A stretch of DNA of 14,927 bases from an uncultured Chromatiaceae bacterium (GCA_946482325.1 CAMLRA010000094.1:1-14927), one strand, 5' to 3'; numbered from the stretch's first letter, positions 1 through 7,887 are shown. Notes: generated by a model not told the origin, from the sequence alone. A program made the numbers and translations.

Positions 1-1453
1 GCACATCCGGCATTTCAATACCATGATCCACAGAGTTACGTACTAAGTGCACTAACGGGTCGGCTAAGGCTTCAACCAGGTTTTTATCCAGATCGGTTTC
101 TTCACCTTCTAACTCAAGGTTTATCTCTTTTTGCAGAGAACGGGCTAAATCACGCACTACCCGCGGGAACCGGCCAAACACCTTTTTGATAGGCTGCATC
201 CGGGTCTTCATCACTGCACCTTGCAGATCTGCAGTTACCACATCCAGATTAGAAATGGCTTTACTCATTTCTTCATTCTGAGCAACGGTCGACAAACTAA
301 CCAGACGGTTTCGCACCAGCACTAACTCACCAACCATATTCATGATTTGGTCAAGTCGTTTGGTATCAACCCGAACTGTTGTATCTGCCTGTGCAGCGCC
401 TTTACTTTCGCCATCGCCGCTGTCTTTATCTTTGGCAGGCAGCGCGGCTTTTGGCTCTTCAGCTTTGGCTACGGGAGGTTTTACTGCCGGGGCTGGAGCT
501 GGAGCCGCCGAAGGTTTTGCTGGCTCAGGTTTTGCTGGCTCAGGTTTCGCTACGACAGGAGGCTTCGCTACAGGAGAAACTGCAGCTGTCGCAGGGCCAA
601 CCGGCGCTTTGCCTTTGCCATGCAGCTCATCCAACAACGATTCAAATTCGTCATCACTGATGTCATCACCACCAGCGGCAGGCGCAGCCGTTGGCGATGC
701 AGAGGGTTTCGCTGGTGCTGGGGATACAACAGGTGCAGCATCGATCTGACCCGGAATAAACGAACCTTTGCCATGCAGCTGATCAAGGATGGCTTCAAAC
801 TCGTCATCGGTAATGTCTGTGCTGTCTGAGCTTATTGCGACTGGTGCCGGCGCAACGGGTGCACTGTCACGGCCCGGCGCACCTGAGCCATGTAACTCAT
901 CAAGCAGGCGTTCAAACTCATCTTCGTTGATATCATCTAGTGAACCCGAAGTTGCAACAGGTTCTGCTTCTGTTTCATAAGATACTGCAGCATCGAAGGA
1001 CTCAATGCTCATCTCTGGTTCAGCGACTGCGGCATGATGAACCACTTCAGCTTCACCTTCCCCCTCAGGTTCACTCAACCGATGCAAGGCGTGTAGCAAT
1101 TCAGGCGCTGCGGGTTCCAAAGGCTGGTGGGCTTGAACGTTGGCGAACATCTCGTTGATCGCATCAAGTGCTTGCAGGATGACGTCCATTAACTCAGAGG
1201 TTACCCGGCGTTTGCCGGTGCGCAGAATATCAAACACGTTTTCCGCACCGTGACAGGCATCAACCAGCTCCGTCAGCGATAAAAAACCAGCGCCACCTTT
1301 TACCGTATGAAATCCACGAAAAATTGCGTTCAGCAAAGCAGAATCGTCGGGGTTATTTTCTAGTTCGACCAACTGTTCAGCTAATGCTTCAAGGATCTCG
1401 CCGGCTTCGACTAGGAAATCCTGTAAAATATCCTCATCTAAATCAAAGCCCAT
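1..1453 (-). CDS. cheA: Chemotaxis histidine kinase CheA (3' end outside window)
   Basis: CheA autophosphorylates in response to receptor arrays and passes phosphate to CheY. The window holds 484 codons from the ATG at 1453; the gene runs off the left edge. The P1 phosphotransfer domain is at the N-terminus, with His49 in the motif HTVKGG. Residues about 130-355 form an acidic, Ala/Pro-rich linker with no recognisable P2 domain but with three DEFExLLDELHG motifs (residues 175-189, 214-228, 265-279). The P3 dimerisation helices start near residue 358 (TVRVDTKRLDQIMNMVGELV). The visible sequence ends in the N-box of the P4 ATPase domain (HLVRNSVDHGIEMP), so the rest of P4 and the P5 domain lie outside. 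An AGAGG ribosome binding site sits 9 nt before the start, and cheZ ends only 15 nt upstream, so the two are co-transcribed. Identification is certain; the role of the linker repeats is inference. Confidence 0.98.
   Translation of the reverse strand, partial: MGFDLDEDILQDFLVEAGEILEALAEQLVELENNPDDSALLNAIFRGFHTVKGGAGFLSLTELVDACHGAENVFDILRTGKRRVTSELMDVILQALDAINEMFANVQAHQPLEPAAPELLHALHRLSEPEGEGEAEVVHHAAVAEPEMSIESFDAAVSYETEAEPVATSGSLDDINEDEFERLLDELHGSGAPGRDSAPVAPAPVAISSDSTDITDDEFEAILDQLHGKGSFIPGQIDAAPVVSPAPAKPSASPTAAPAAGGDDISDDEFESLLDELHGKGKAPVGPATAAVSPVAKPPVVAKPEPAKPEPAKPSAAPAPAPAVKPPVAKAEEPKAALPAKDKDSGDGESKGAAQADTTVRVDTKRLDQIMNMVGELVLVRNRLVSLSTVAQNEEMSKAISNLDVVTADLQGAVMKTRMQPIKKVFGRFPRVVRDLARSLQKEINLELEGEETDLDKNLVEALADPLVHLVRNSVDHGIEMPDV
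513..551 (-). repeat. 15-bp tandem repeat in the CheA linker
   Basis: The unit ggttttgctggctca occurs twice exactly (513-527, 528-542), followed by a 9-base partial copy with one change. It encodes the KPEPA repeat in the Ala/Pro-rich part of the linker. Its length is a multiple of three, so slippage would keep the frame. Confidence 0.8.
617..940 (-). repeat. Three DEFExLLDELHG motif copies in the CheA linker
   Basis: Three coding copies of the motif I-[NTS]-[DE]-D-E-F-E-x-[LI]-L-D-[EQ]-L-H-G lie at 887-931, 770-814 and 617-661 (residues 175-189, 214-228 and 265-279 of CheA). The starts are 39 and 51 residues apart, separated by Ala/Pro/Ser-rich spacers. The protein sequence is far better kept than the spacers, which suggests selection for a short docking motif rather than recent DNA duplication. 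Confidence 0.9.
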
Positions 1454-1468
1454 GCCACTTTACCTCTC

Positions 1469-2221
1469 TCAGAACCCTAAACTCGATAATAAATCGTCAA
1501 CATCATCCTGCCCCTGCACGACGTCATTGCGGCTGGCGGCATCGATAATTGGCCCTTCGGCCTCATGGCCCGCTTTCGGTTTACGCACTGCTGCGGGTTT
1601 GACTTCCGTAGCGACTGTGGCATGCCCAAATGCTGTGAGTAAACCGATCAAGCTGTCTTCAACTTCACGCACCAGTTCAATAACACGGCGCAAAATCTGA
1701 CCGGTTAAATCCTGAAACCCTTGCGCCATTAAAACTTCAGTCATAGACCCCTGCAGCGCAGCAACATTGGTCGATGATTCGTGTAAAAAACTGTTTAGAC
1801 TATGGCATAAGGCTTTGAATTCACCAAGCTTCATGTTCCTGGTCATCAACTTTTGCCATTCAGGCAGTATAGCGCTTATGCTAACCCCAAGTTTGTCAGC
1901 AATAGGCAGGCAAGACTCAACCGCGTCCATCGTCTGGTTCGCGGCTTGCTCAGTCATATCTATTACATGGGAAAGCCGGCGTTTGGCATCAGGTATGTCT
2001 TCCTCCAGTAAATTACTGATGGAAGGATCAACCTGAAAGCTTTTTAAAGAATCGTGCAGTTGACGCGTCAGTTTTCCAACTTCGGCAAAGAGTTCGGATG
2101 AGCCCGGGACTGCAAGCCCCTGAACCAGCTCGTTGGCAGCATCCTGCTCGCCCATCTCCAACAACTGCACAAGCTCGCGCGCCTGTTCAAGGGTGATAAT
2201 AGGTGCCGTATATGCAGACAT
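1469..2221 (-). CDS. cheZ: CheY-P phosphatase CheZ
   Basis: CheZ speeds dephosphorylation of CheY-P and so ends the motor-switching signal. The protein is 250 residues. Residues 167-175 read QGFQDLTGQ, matching the catalytic segment of enterobacterial CheZ; Asp171 and Gln175 correspond to the Asp143 and Gln147 of E. coli. The last 13 residues (QDDVDDLLSSLGF) match the C-terminal CheY-docking peptide, joined to the helical body by a variable Lys/Ala-rich linker at about 205-235. The ATG is preceded by AGGAG at 7-nt spacing. It lies 26 nt behind cheY and 15 nt ahead of cheA, so the three form one operon segment. CheZ occurs mostly in gamma- and betaproteobacteria, in line with the assigned host group. 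Confidence 0.98.
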   Translation of the reverse strand: MSAYTAPIITLEQARELVQLLEMGEQDAANELVQGLAVPGSSELFAEVGKLTRQLHDSLKSFQVDPSISNLLEEDIPDAKRRLSHVIDMTEQAANQTMDAVESCLPIADKLGVSISAILPEWQKLMTRNMKLGEFKALCHSLNSFLHESSTNVAALQGSMTEVLMAQGFQDLTGQILRRVIELVREVEDSLIGLLTAFGHATVATEVKPAAVRKPKAGHEAEGPIIDAASRNDVVQGQDDVDDLLSSLGF

Positions 2222-2247
2222 AGCGCCACTCCTGTGTCAGATACGGA

Positions 2248-2631
2248 TTAACCTAAGCGCTCGAAGACTTTTGATAACTTCTCTTGTAACGTTGCAGCAG
2301 TAAAAGGTTTTACGATGTAACCATTCACACCAGCCTGAGCCGCCGCGATAATTTGTTCTTTTTTAGCTTCGGCGGTAACCATCAGAACCGGGATATGTTT
2401 CAACTTGGCATCAGCCCGGATCGCTCTTAATAAATCGATCCCTTGCATGCCAGGCATATTCCAGTCGGTGACAACAAAATCAAAATCACCATTTTGCAGC
2501 ATTGGCAGAGCCGTGCTGCCGTCATCTGCTTCCTGTACGTTGGTAAAGCCCAAGTCACGCAACAGGTTTTTAATGATGCGTCTCATAGTAGAAAAGTCGT
2601 CTACCACGAGAATTTTCATATTTTTATCCAA
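2248..2631 (-). CDS. cheY: Chemotaxis response regulator CheY (TTG start)
   Basis: CheY is the single-domain receiver that, once phosphorylated by CheA, binds FliM and changes the direction of motor rotation. All signature residues are present in 127 residues: the acidic pair Asp11/Asp12, phospho-acceptor Asp56 in VVTDWNMPG, Thr86, Tyr105 and Lys108 in VKPF. There is no output domain. The chosen start is TTG at 2631 (protein begins [12 protein letters not shown]). A GGAGG ribosome binding site lies 5 nt before it, whereas the next in-frame ATG (2619) would be 17 nt away, and the longer N-terminus matches the CheY N-terminus I remember from Vibrio. The gene follows fliA by 40 nt and precedes cheZ by 26 nt. 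Identity is certain; the start is likely. Confidence 0.97.
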   Translation of the reverse strand: MDKNMKILVVDDFSTMRRIIKNLLRDLGFTNVQEADDGSTALPMLQNGDFDFVVTDWNMPGMQGIDLLRAIRADAKLKHIPVLMVTAEAKKEQIIAAAQAGVNGYIVKPFTAATLQEKLSKVFERLG

Positions 2632-2636
2632 AATCC

Positions 2637-2641
2637 CCTCC
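2637..2641 (-). promoter_or_regulatory. Ribosome binding site deciding the cheY TTG start
   Basis: The minus strand reads GGAGG here, followed by GGATT and then TTG at 2631. The 5-nt spacing favours the TTG over the downstream ATG at 2619 (17 nt away). This is seen directly in the sequence; use of the TTG is inferred. Confidence 0.7.
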
Positions 2642-2671
2642 GACGAGATACCCCAGTGGTTATCCTAAAAA

Positions 2672-3391
2672 TTACAACCAGTCCTGCATCCGTGACCGCA
2701 GCCGCAGTAATGCCTGACTATGAATCTGACTGACCCGAGATTCGCTGACGCTAAGCACTTCGCCAATCTCTTTTAAATTGAGCTCGTCATTATAATAGAG
2801 CGACAATACTATTGCCTCACGCTCCGGTAAGCTACTGATATTTTTTACCAATGCCTGTTGGAACGAATCATTAGCCTGCTCTTCAAACAGTTGGTCATCT
2901 TGTTTGTCGTTAGCGGTGACCAACACATCTTCACTGATGCCTAAATCTTCCATCCCAATGATACGGCCATTGCTGGCATCACTGAGCATGTGATGATACT
3001 CATCTAAAGTTATATCAAGTTTTTCAGCAACTTCAACATCTTTTACGTCACGGCCCAATGTTGCTTCCAATTCGGCGATTGTTTCAGCAATCAAACGGGA
3101 ATTGCGGTGTACAGATCTGGGTGTCCAGTCACCGCGGCGGATTTCATCAAGCATTGAGCCACGGATACGAATACCGGCAAAAGTCTCAAAACTGGCGCCT
3201 TTGGTACTGTCAAAGTTTTTAGCGGCTTCAATCAGGCCAATCATGCCTGACTGGATTAAATCATCGACCTGCACGCTCGCCGGCAAGCGGGCCAACAGGT
3301 GATATGCAATACGTTTAACCAGAGGAGCATGCTTTTCAACCAGCAACTGCAGCTGATTATTTCCGCCATATGCAGCTAAACGACTATTCAC
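2672..3391 (-). CDS. fliA: Flagellar sigma factor FliA (sigma-28)
   Basis: FliA directs RNA polymerase to late flagellar and chemotaxis promoters and is held inactive by FlgM until the hook is complete. The 239-residue protein has sigma-70 family region 2 at about 16-90 (with DDLIQSGMIGLIEA and GASFETFAGIRIRGSMLDEIR), region 3 at about 95-170, and region 4 at about 180-235 with a helix-turn-helix near 205-226 (LKEIGEVLSVSESRVSQI). It lacks regions 1 and 1.1, as expected for a group 3 sigma factor of this kind. The start is GTG at 3391, overlapping the flhG stop in the sequence GTGA, with a G-rich ribosome binding site just upstream. No sigma-28 promoter is visible in the 40 nt between fliA and cheY, so cheY probably shares the upstream transcript. 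Confidence 0.98.
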   Translation of the reverse strand: MNSRLAAYGGNNQLQLLVEKHAPLVKRIAYHLLARLPASVQVDDLIQSGMIGLIEAAKNFDSTKGASFETFAGIRIRGSMLDEIRRGDWTPRSVHRNSRLIAETIAELEATLGRDVKDVEVAEKLDITLDEYHHMLSDASNGRIIGMEDLGISEDVLVTANDKQDDQLFEEQANDSFQQALVKNISSLPEREAIVLSLYYNDELNLKEIGEVLSVSESRVSQIHSQALLRLRSRMQDWL

Positions 3392-4278
3392 ATCACCCCC
3401 CGCCGTTCTGACTGCGGCTGTACGAGCTGTTCTAGGAAAAATTCAAGATGACCTGATGCACTTGGCGGCACCGGCCATTGTATGGCTCGGGTCGCCAAAG
3501 TTTTGACAGCCAGAGACGCCGGCGTTTTCGGAAAGGCGTCTACGAATGCTTTTTGTTTCCGCGCCGCTTTGCGCACATTCTCATCAAATGGAATGGTTGC
3601 AACCAACTCGAGCGTGACGTCAAGAAAACGGTCGGTGACACGGCTTAGTTTCGCGAACAGTTCCTGACCTTCTCTCAGACTGCGCACCATATTCGCGACA
3701 ATCTTAAATCGCTGCACAGCATGCTCACGACTCAGAATTTTCATCAGCGCATAGGCATCGGTGATCGATGAAGGCTCATCGCAGACCACCACTAACACGT
3801 CCTGAGATGCACGGGAAAAGCTCAGCACCATATCTGAGATACCAGCGGCAGTATCGACCAGCAACACATCGAATGCAGTTCGTAACTCACTGAATGCTCT
3901 GATCAGGCCAGCATGTTCCGCCGGACTTAACTCCGTCATCGACTGAGTGCCTGAAGTTGCCGGCACAATTTTAATGCCGAATGGGCCCTCAATCAGGATA
4001 TCGTCCAGTTCGGCTTCGCCAGACAGGACATGAAATAAATTCTTTTCGACTCTCAGGCCCAGCATCACGTCGCAGTTGGCGAGACCCAAATCTGCGTCCA
4101 GTACCAGCACCTTTTTACCCATCTGGGCCATCGCCATAGCGAGATTCAGTGTCACGTTGGTTTTACCAACCCCACCTTTCCCACCTGTCACTGCGATTAC
4201 TTTTACCATCTGCTGTTTCATTCTTCTCAGGCCGCTGGCTTGATCATACATTAATTCATGATTATGCATAGGTTCCAT
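3388..4278 (-). CDS. flhG: MinD-like ATPase controlling flagellar number, FlhG (FleN)
   Basis: FlhG limits the number of polar flagella and stimulates the GTPase of FlhF. The 296-residue protein has a deviant Walker A motif GGKGGVGKT at 32-40, DADLGLAN at 61-68 and a Walker B-like VDTAAG at 141-146, all typical of the ParA/MinD family. Before the ATPase core is DQASGLRR (12-19), which matches the DQAxxLR element known to activate FlhF. A C-terminal segment around residues 266-280 (GHLEFFLEQLVQ) could be the amphipathic membrane-targeting helix of this family. The ATG at 4278 overlaps the flhF end by 17 nt. An ATG at 4269 (3 codons later) is equally possible because neither has a strong ribosome binding site. 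The stop overlaps the fliA start. Confidence 0.97.
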   Translation of the reverse strand: MEPMHNHELMYDQASGLRRMKQQMVKVIAVTGGKGGVGKTNVTLNLAMAMAQMGKKVLVLDADLGLANCDVMLGLRVEKNLFHVLSGEAELDDILIEGPFGIKIVPATSGTQSMTELSPAEHAGLIRAFSELRTAFDVLLVDTAAGISDMVLSFSRASQDVLVVVCDEPSSITDAYALMKILSREHAVQRFKIVANMVRSLREGQELFAKLSRVTDRFLDVTLELVATIPFDENVRKAARKQKAFVDAFPKTPASLAVKTLATRAIQWPVPPSASGHLEFFLEQLVQPQSERRGVM

Positions 4279-5689
4279 CCGCCCGGGCTGTTACATCCTG
4301 ATACCACTGATGTCCTGCACTGGCGTGTGCCAGACGTAACTGCTCAGCCTGGTCGATCATGGCTTTCGCCTGCGCAGCTTCAATATCTTCAGGCACTCGT
4401 TGACCGTTGGTCAAATAACTGACTGGTAAAGCATTTTGAATTGCGATATTGATAATCTCACCCAAGCTTAAGCATTCATCAAGTTTTGTGAAAATACAAC
4501 CCGACAGCGAAATTCGTTTGAAGTGCTCAACAGTTTCCTGCATCACGCGGGCTTGTGAGGTCGCAGACAATACCAGATAACTTCTTATTTTGACACGCGA
4601 ATTATGCATCAGAGCGGACAGTTTTTCGGCAAGTCGTACGTCACGTTGACTCATACCTGCCGTATCGATCAGAATCAGTTTACGCTGCTGTAACTGAGTT
4701 AACAGAATCGCCAATTCTTCATGGTCTTTCGCCTGTTTCACCGGGCAGCCTATGATACGGCCAAAAGTGGCTAATTGTTCGAAGGCGCCAATCCGGAAAG
4801 TGTCAGTTGTGATGAGTGCCACCTGATCGGCTCCATGTAAACGGGCAAATTGTGCCGCCAGTTTCGCCACTGTCGTGGTTTTACCGACACCGGTTGGGCC
4901 AACCAACGCAACCACGCCACCGCGGCGCATTAAATCGTCATTGGTCGTAGTGAGCTGGCCCGCCAGTAATTCGAGAGCGCAGTCCCAGGCTTCCCCATCA
5001 GCAATATCTTCCGGCATAAAACAGGCGAGCTGGTCGGCCATCGCTTCGCTTAAACCCAGTTGTTGCAGCTTTTCAATGACCAGCGCCCGCACCGGCTCGC
5101 GCCGCGCCAGGTCCTGCCACATCAGACCGGACACCTGATGCTGTAGCAGTTGCTTCATCGACGTCATTTCCTGACGCATGGTATCAAACTGCTGTTGCAT
5201 CAATTGCATATTTTGCTGTTGTAGCTTATTCAGATCCGCCATCATTGATGATGACATGGCGGGATTTTGACGCTCCGGCGCTGGTGCTGCTTTAGTTTTT
5301 TGCAGCAGCGGAGACTGAATGGGTTCAGCCACAGCTTTTGCAGTCAATTTTCTGTCACTACCGCCAGCGGGCTCGACGTGGGCTTTTTGCTGTTTAATCA
5401 TTTGTCGCGCCAGCAGCGCACGTAACGAATCCGCCGGCACGTCCTGCTCAGGTTCATCATCGTCCACGCGGATATTCAGCGTGCTGCCCGCAACATTTGC
5501 TGTTGGCTTAGCCTGTGGCTCTGGCGCCGGGGCCTTCGCTGGCGCGGCTTCCGGGTCAACGGCAGCGACCAGTTCAATACCGCCGGCCACCTTTTTATTC
5601 GATAAAATAATGGCATCAGGGCCTAAAAACTCTTTCACTTCTGCCAATGCAGTGCGCATATCTTTTGCTACAAAGCGCTTAATTTTCAT
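4262..5689 (-). CDS. flhF: SRP-type GTPase FlhF, polar flagellum placement
   Basis: FlhF marks the cell pole where the flagellum is built. The protein has 475 residues. The N-terminal part (about 1-45, MKIKRFVAKDMRTALAEVK) leads into a low-complexity B domain (about 45-190). This is Ala/Pro-rich at first and then a Gln/Met-rich probable coiled coil at about 150-188. The NG GTPase region follows, with P-loop GPTGVGKTT at 264-272, the TTDTFRIGAFEQL element at 294-306, DTAG at 342-345 and TKLDE at 401-405, as in Ffh/FtsY relatives. The ATG at 5689 follows AGGAG at about 8 nt, and that site overlaps the flhA stop; the gap to flhA is 11 nt. Its end overlaps flhG, fitting their joint function. Confidence 0.98.
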   Translation of the reverse strand: MKIKRFVAKDMRTALAEVKEFLGPDAIILSNKKVAGGIELVAAVDPEAAPAKAPAPEPQAKPTANVAGSTLNIRVDDDEPEQDVPADSLRALLARQMIKQQKAHVEPAGGSDRKLTAKAVAEPIQSPLLQKTKAAPAPERQNPAMSSSMMADLNKLQQQNMQLMQQQFDTMRQEMTSMKQLLQHQVSGLMWQDLARREPVRALVIEKLQQLGLSEAMADQLACFMPEDIADGEAWDCALELLAGQLTTTNDDLMRRGGVVALVGPTGVGKTTTVAKLAAQFARLHGADQVALITTDTFRIGAFEQLATFGRIIGCPVKQAKDHEELAILLTQLQQRKLILIDTAGMSQRDVRLAEKLSALMHNSRVKIRSYLVLSATSQARVMQETVEHFKRISLSGCIFTKLDECLSLGEIINIAIQNALPVSYLTNGQRVPEDIEAAQAKAMIDQAEQLRLAHASAGHQWYQDVTARADGTYA

Positions 5690-5700
5690 CGTTTAAACTC

Positions 5701-7803
5701 CTAACCCGCCTGGCCAACCACACTGACGATGCGAACCTGTTTGTCATCCGGAATTTCCTGGTACGACAAGACCCGCAATCCTGGAATAGTGTATTTCACG
5801 AATCGTGCCATCACGCTGCGTAAAATACCGGACGTCAGCAGTACTGCCGGTTCTCCGGCCAGTTCCTGTTGTTGTGACGCGTCGCGCAGCGACTGCTGAA
5901 TACGTTCAGCCAGACCCGGTTCAATGCCGGCGCCATCACTGCCGGCAGCTTGCATTGACTGATGTAACATCTGTTCCAGCTCAGGTGCAAAAGTCATCAC
6001 CGGTATTTCAGCTGCACCGGCAGCAACTTCCTGCACAATCAACCGGCGCAATGCGATACGGCAGGATGCGGTCAGCACATCAATGTCCTGACTGCGGGCG
6101 CCGGTATCCACCAGCGTCTGAGCAATAGTGCGCATGTCGCGGATAGGCACCCCTTCATGCAATAAATTCTGCAGTACTTTGACCACAGAGCGCAGCGGCA
6201 GCGTATCAGGTACTAAAGCCTCGGCCAGCTTCGGTGAGGTTTTTGCCAGCATATCCAGCAGATTCTGCACTTCTTCATGACCCAGCAAACTGGCAGCGTT
6301 ATTGGTCAGGATCTGACTAAGATGAGTCGCCACGACAGTCGCTGCATCTACTACGGTATAACCAAGTGTTTGCGCATGTTCCCGCTGATTACGGGGGATC
6401 CAGACCGCTTCCAGACCAAAAGCAGGGTCTTTGGTTGGAATACCTTTCAGGCTGCCAAAAACCTGGCCCGGGTTAATTGCCAGCTCGTTATCGTGCCGAA
6501 GCTCCGACTGCCCGGTATTGACGCCCATCAAGGTCACGCGATAAGTGTTGGGTTCCAGGTCAAGATTGTCGCGGATATGCACCGCCGGAATAAGAAATCC
6601 AAGCTCCTGCGACAGCTTTTTCCGCACCCCTTTAATCCGAGCCAGTAATTCCCCGCCCTGCGCCTTATCGACCAGCGGAATCAAGCGATACCCAACTTCG
6701 AGACCAATAACATCAACCGGATGCACATCGTCCCAGCCAATCTCTTTTTGTGGTGCTAAATCCGCTGCCGGTACTAACTCAGATCTCGACTGACCTGCTG
6801 TCGCTACAGGTGCAAGACTGCGTTTATGGATCAGATAAGCTGCCCCGCCTAACAAAGCAGCCAGACTTAAAAACGCCAGATGTGGCATGCCGGGCACTAT
6901 GCCCATGATGGTCAGCAATGTCGCGGAGACAATTAACACTTTCAGGTTACCGAGCTGACCGCTCATTTGTTCACCAAGGTCAGCCTCTTTATTCTGCCGG
7001 GTCACAATGATAGCGGTGCCAATCGACAGCAATAAGCCCGGGATTTGCGCCACTAAGCCATCACCGATGGTCAGCAGCGTATAGACTTCGAGCGCATCGC
7101 CAAATGGCAGGTCATGCTGTAAGGTGCCGATAAAAATACCGCCAATCAGGCCCACAAATAAGATAATCAGACCCGCAACAGCATCCCCTTTGACAAATTT
7201 GGTCGCACCGTCCATCGAACCATAGAAATCAGCCTCAGCCGTGACTTCTTCCCGGCGTTTACGTGCCTGGTCCTGGTCGATAAAACCTGAGTTTAAGTCT
7301 GCATCAATCGCCATTTGTTTACCTGGCATCGCGTCCAGGGTAAACCGGGCTGTAACTTCCGCGATCCGGCCAGCACCTTTGGTCACCACGACGAAGTTAA
7401 TGATGATCAAGATGGCAAAGACCACGATACCGACCGCATAGTTGCCGCCGATCACGACGTGACCGAAAGCTTCAATCACCGCACCGGCCGCATCAGGGCC
7501 GGTATGCCCTTCCAGTAACACGACCCGCGTACTGGCCACGTTTAACGCCAGACGCAGGATGGTGGCAACCAGAATGACTGAGGGGAAAATCGCAAAATCC
7601 AGAGGCTTTCTGACGTAGATAGTAACCAGCAACACCACCAGTGCCAGCGCAATGTTAAAAGAGAACAGGATATCAAGCAGCAGCGGCGGTAACGGCAGCA
7701 CAATCATGGCCAGTGCTGCCAGAATCAATAACGGCGTGCCGGTTCCTTTCAGATGTTGTAATTGTGAACGATCAAATCGTGTCAGGACATTGGCTAGCTG
7801 CAT
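5701..7803 (-). CDS. flhA: Flagellar export gate protein FlhA
   Basis: FlhA forms the nonameric ring of the flagellar type III export gate. It conducts protons and its cytoplasmic domain docks chaperone-substrate complexes. From the ATG at 7803 it has 700 residues, the usual length. The N-terminal half carries about eight membrane segments, for example 23-45, 48-65 and 118-140. The family signature is at 146-163 (GRIAEVTARFTLDAMPGKQM), followed by the conserved loop EEVTAEADFYGSMDGATKFV. The C-terminal half is the soluble domain. The reading frame stays open upstream to a TTG at 7881 and also contains an ATG at 7857. Both lie upstream of, or within, the sigma-54 promoter at 7841-7856, so the predicted transcript would not include them. 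The 84-nt gap to flhB is the largest in this half of the cluster. Confidence 0.98.
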   Translation of the reverse strand: MQLANVLTRFDRSQLQHLKGTGTPLLILAALAMIVLPLPPLLLDILFSFNIALALVVLLVTIYVRKPLDFAIFPSVILVATILRLALNVASTRVVLLEGHTGPDAAGAVIEAFGHVVIGGNYAVGIVVFAILIIINFVVVTKGAGRIAEVTARFTLDAMPGKQMAIDADLNSGFIDQDQARKRREEVTAEADFYGSMDGATKFVKGDAVAGLIILFVGLIGGIFIGTLQHDLPFGDALEVYTLLTIGDGLVAQIPGLLLSIGTAIIVTRQNKEADLGEQMSGQLGNLKVLIVSATLLTIMGIVPGMPHLAFLSLAALLGGAAYLIHKRSLAPVATAGQSRSELVPAADLAPQKEIGWDDVHPVDVIGLEVGYRLIPLVDKAQGGELLARIKGVRKKLSQELGFLIPAVHIRDNLDLEPNTYRVTLMGVNTGQSELRHDNELAINPGQVFGSLKGIPTKDPAFGLEAVWIPRNQREHAQTLGYTVVDAATVVATHLSQILTNNAASLLGHEEVQNLLDMLAKTSPKLAEALVPDTLPLRSVVKVLQNLLHEGVPIRDMRTIAQTLVDTGARSQDIDVLTASCRIALRRLIVQEVAAGAAEIPVMTFAPELEQMLHQSMQAAGSDGAGIEPGLAERIQQSLRDASQQQELAGEPAVLLTSGILRSVMARFVKYTIPGLRVLSYQEIPDDKQVRIVSVVGQAG

Positions 7804-7840
7804 CGGAATTCCGCCGGAAAATTGACATTCAGTCAGTGAA

Positions 7841-7856
7841 GGCAAAATTCGTTCCA
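7841..7856 (-). promoter_or_regulatory. Sigma-54 promoter of the flhA-flhF-flhG-fliA-che unit
   Basis: The minus strand reads TGGAACGAATTTTGCC, against the sigma-54 consensus TGGCACG-N4-TTGCW. There is one mismatch in the -24 block and one at the last base of the -12 block. The invariant GG and GC are separated by exactly 10 nt. The expected transcription start is near 7830, about 27 nt before the flhA ATG. In Vibrio and Pseudomonas, flhA-region operons are driven by sigma-54 with FlrA/FleQ-type activators, so the location fits. No activator site was recognised. The match is seen in the sequence; activity is inferred. Confidence 0.8.
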
Positions 7857-7887
7857 TCAGCGCAATGCGAAGCTGCACCAAGCCAGA

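Noticed and set aside
7855..7881. Upstream in-frame flhA starts: TTG at 7881 and ATG at 7857
   Set aside because: They lie upstream of, or overlap, the sigma-54 promoter, add residues not seen in FlhA relatives I recall, and give 726 or 718 residues rather than the usual length near 700.
7804..7887. Intrinsic terminator after flhB
   Set aside because: No stem followed by a T run is visible in the 84-nt gap, so I do not call a terminator despite the promoter there.
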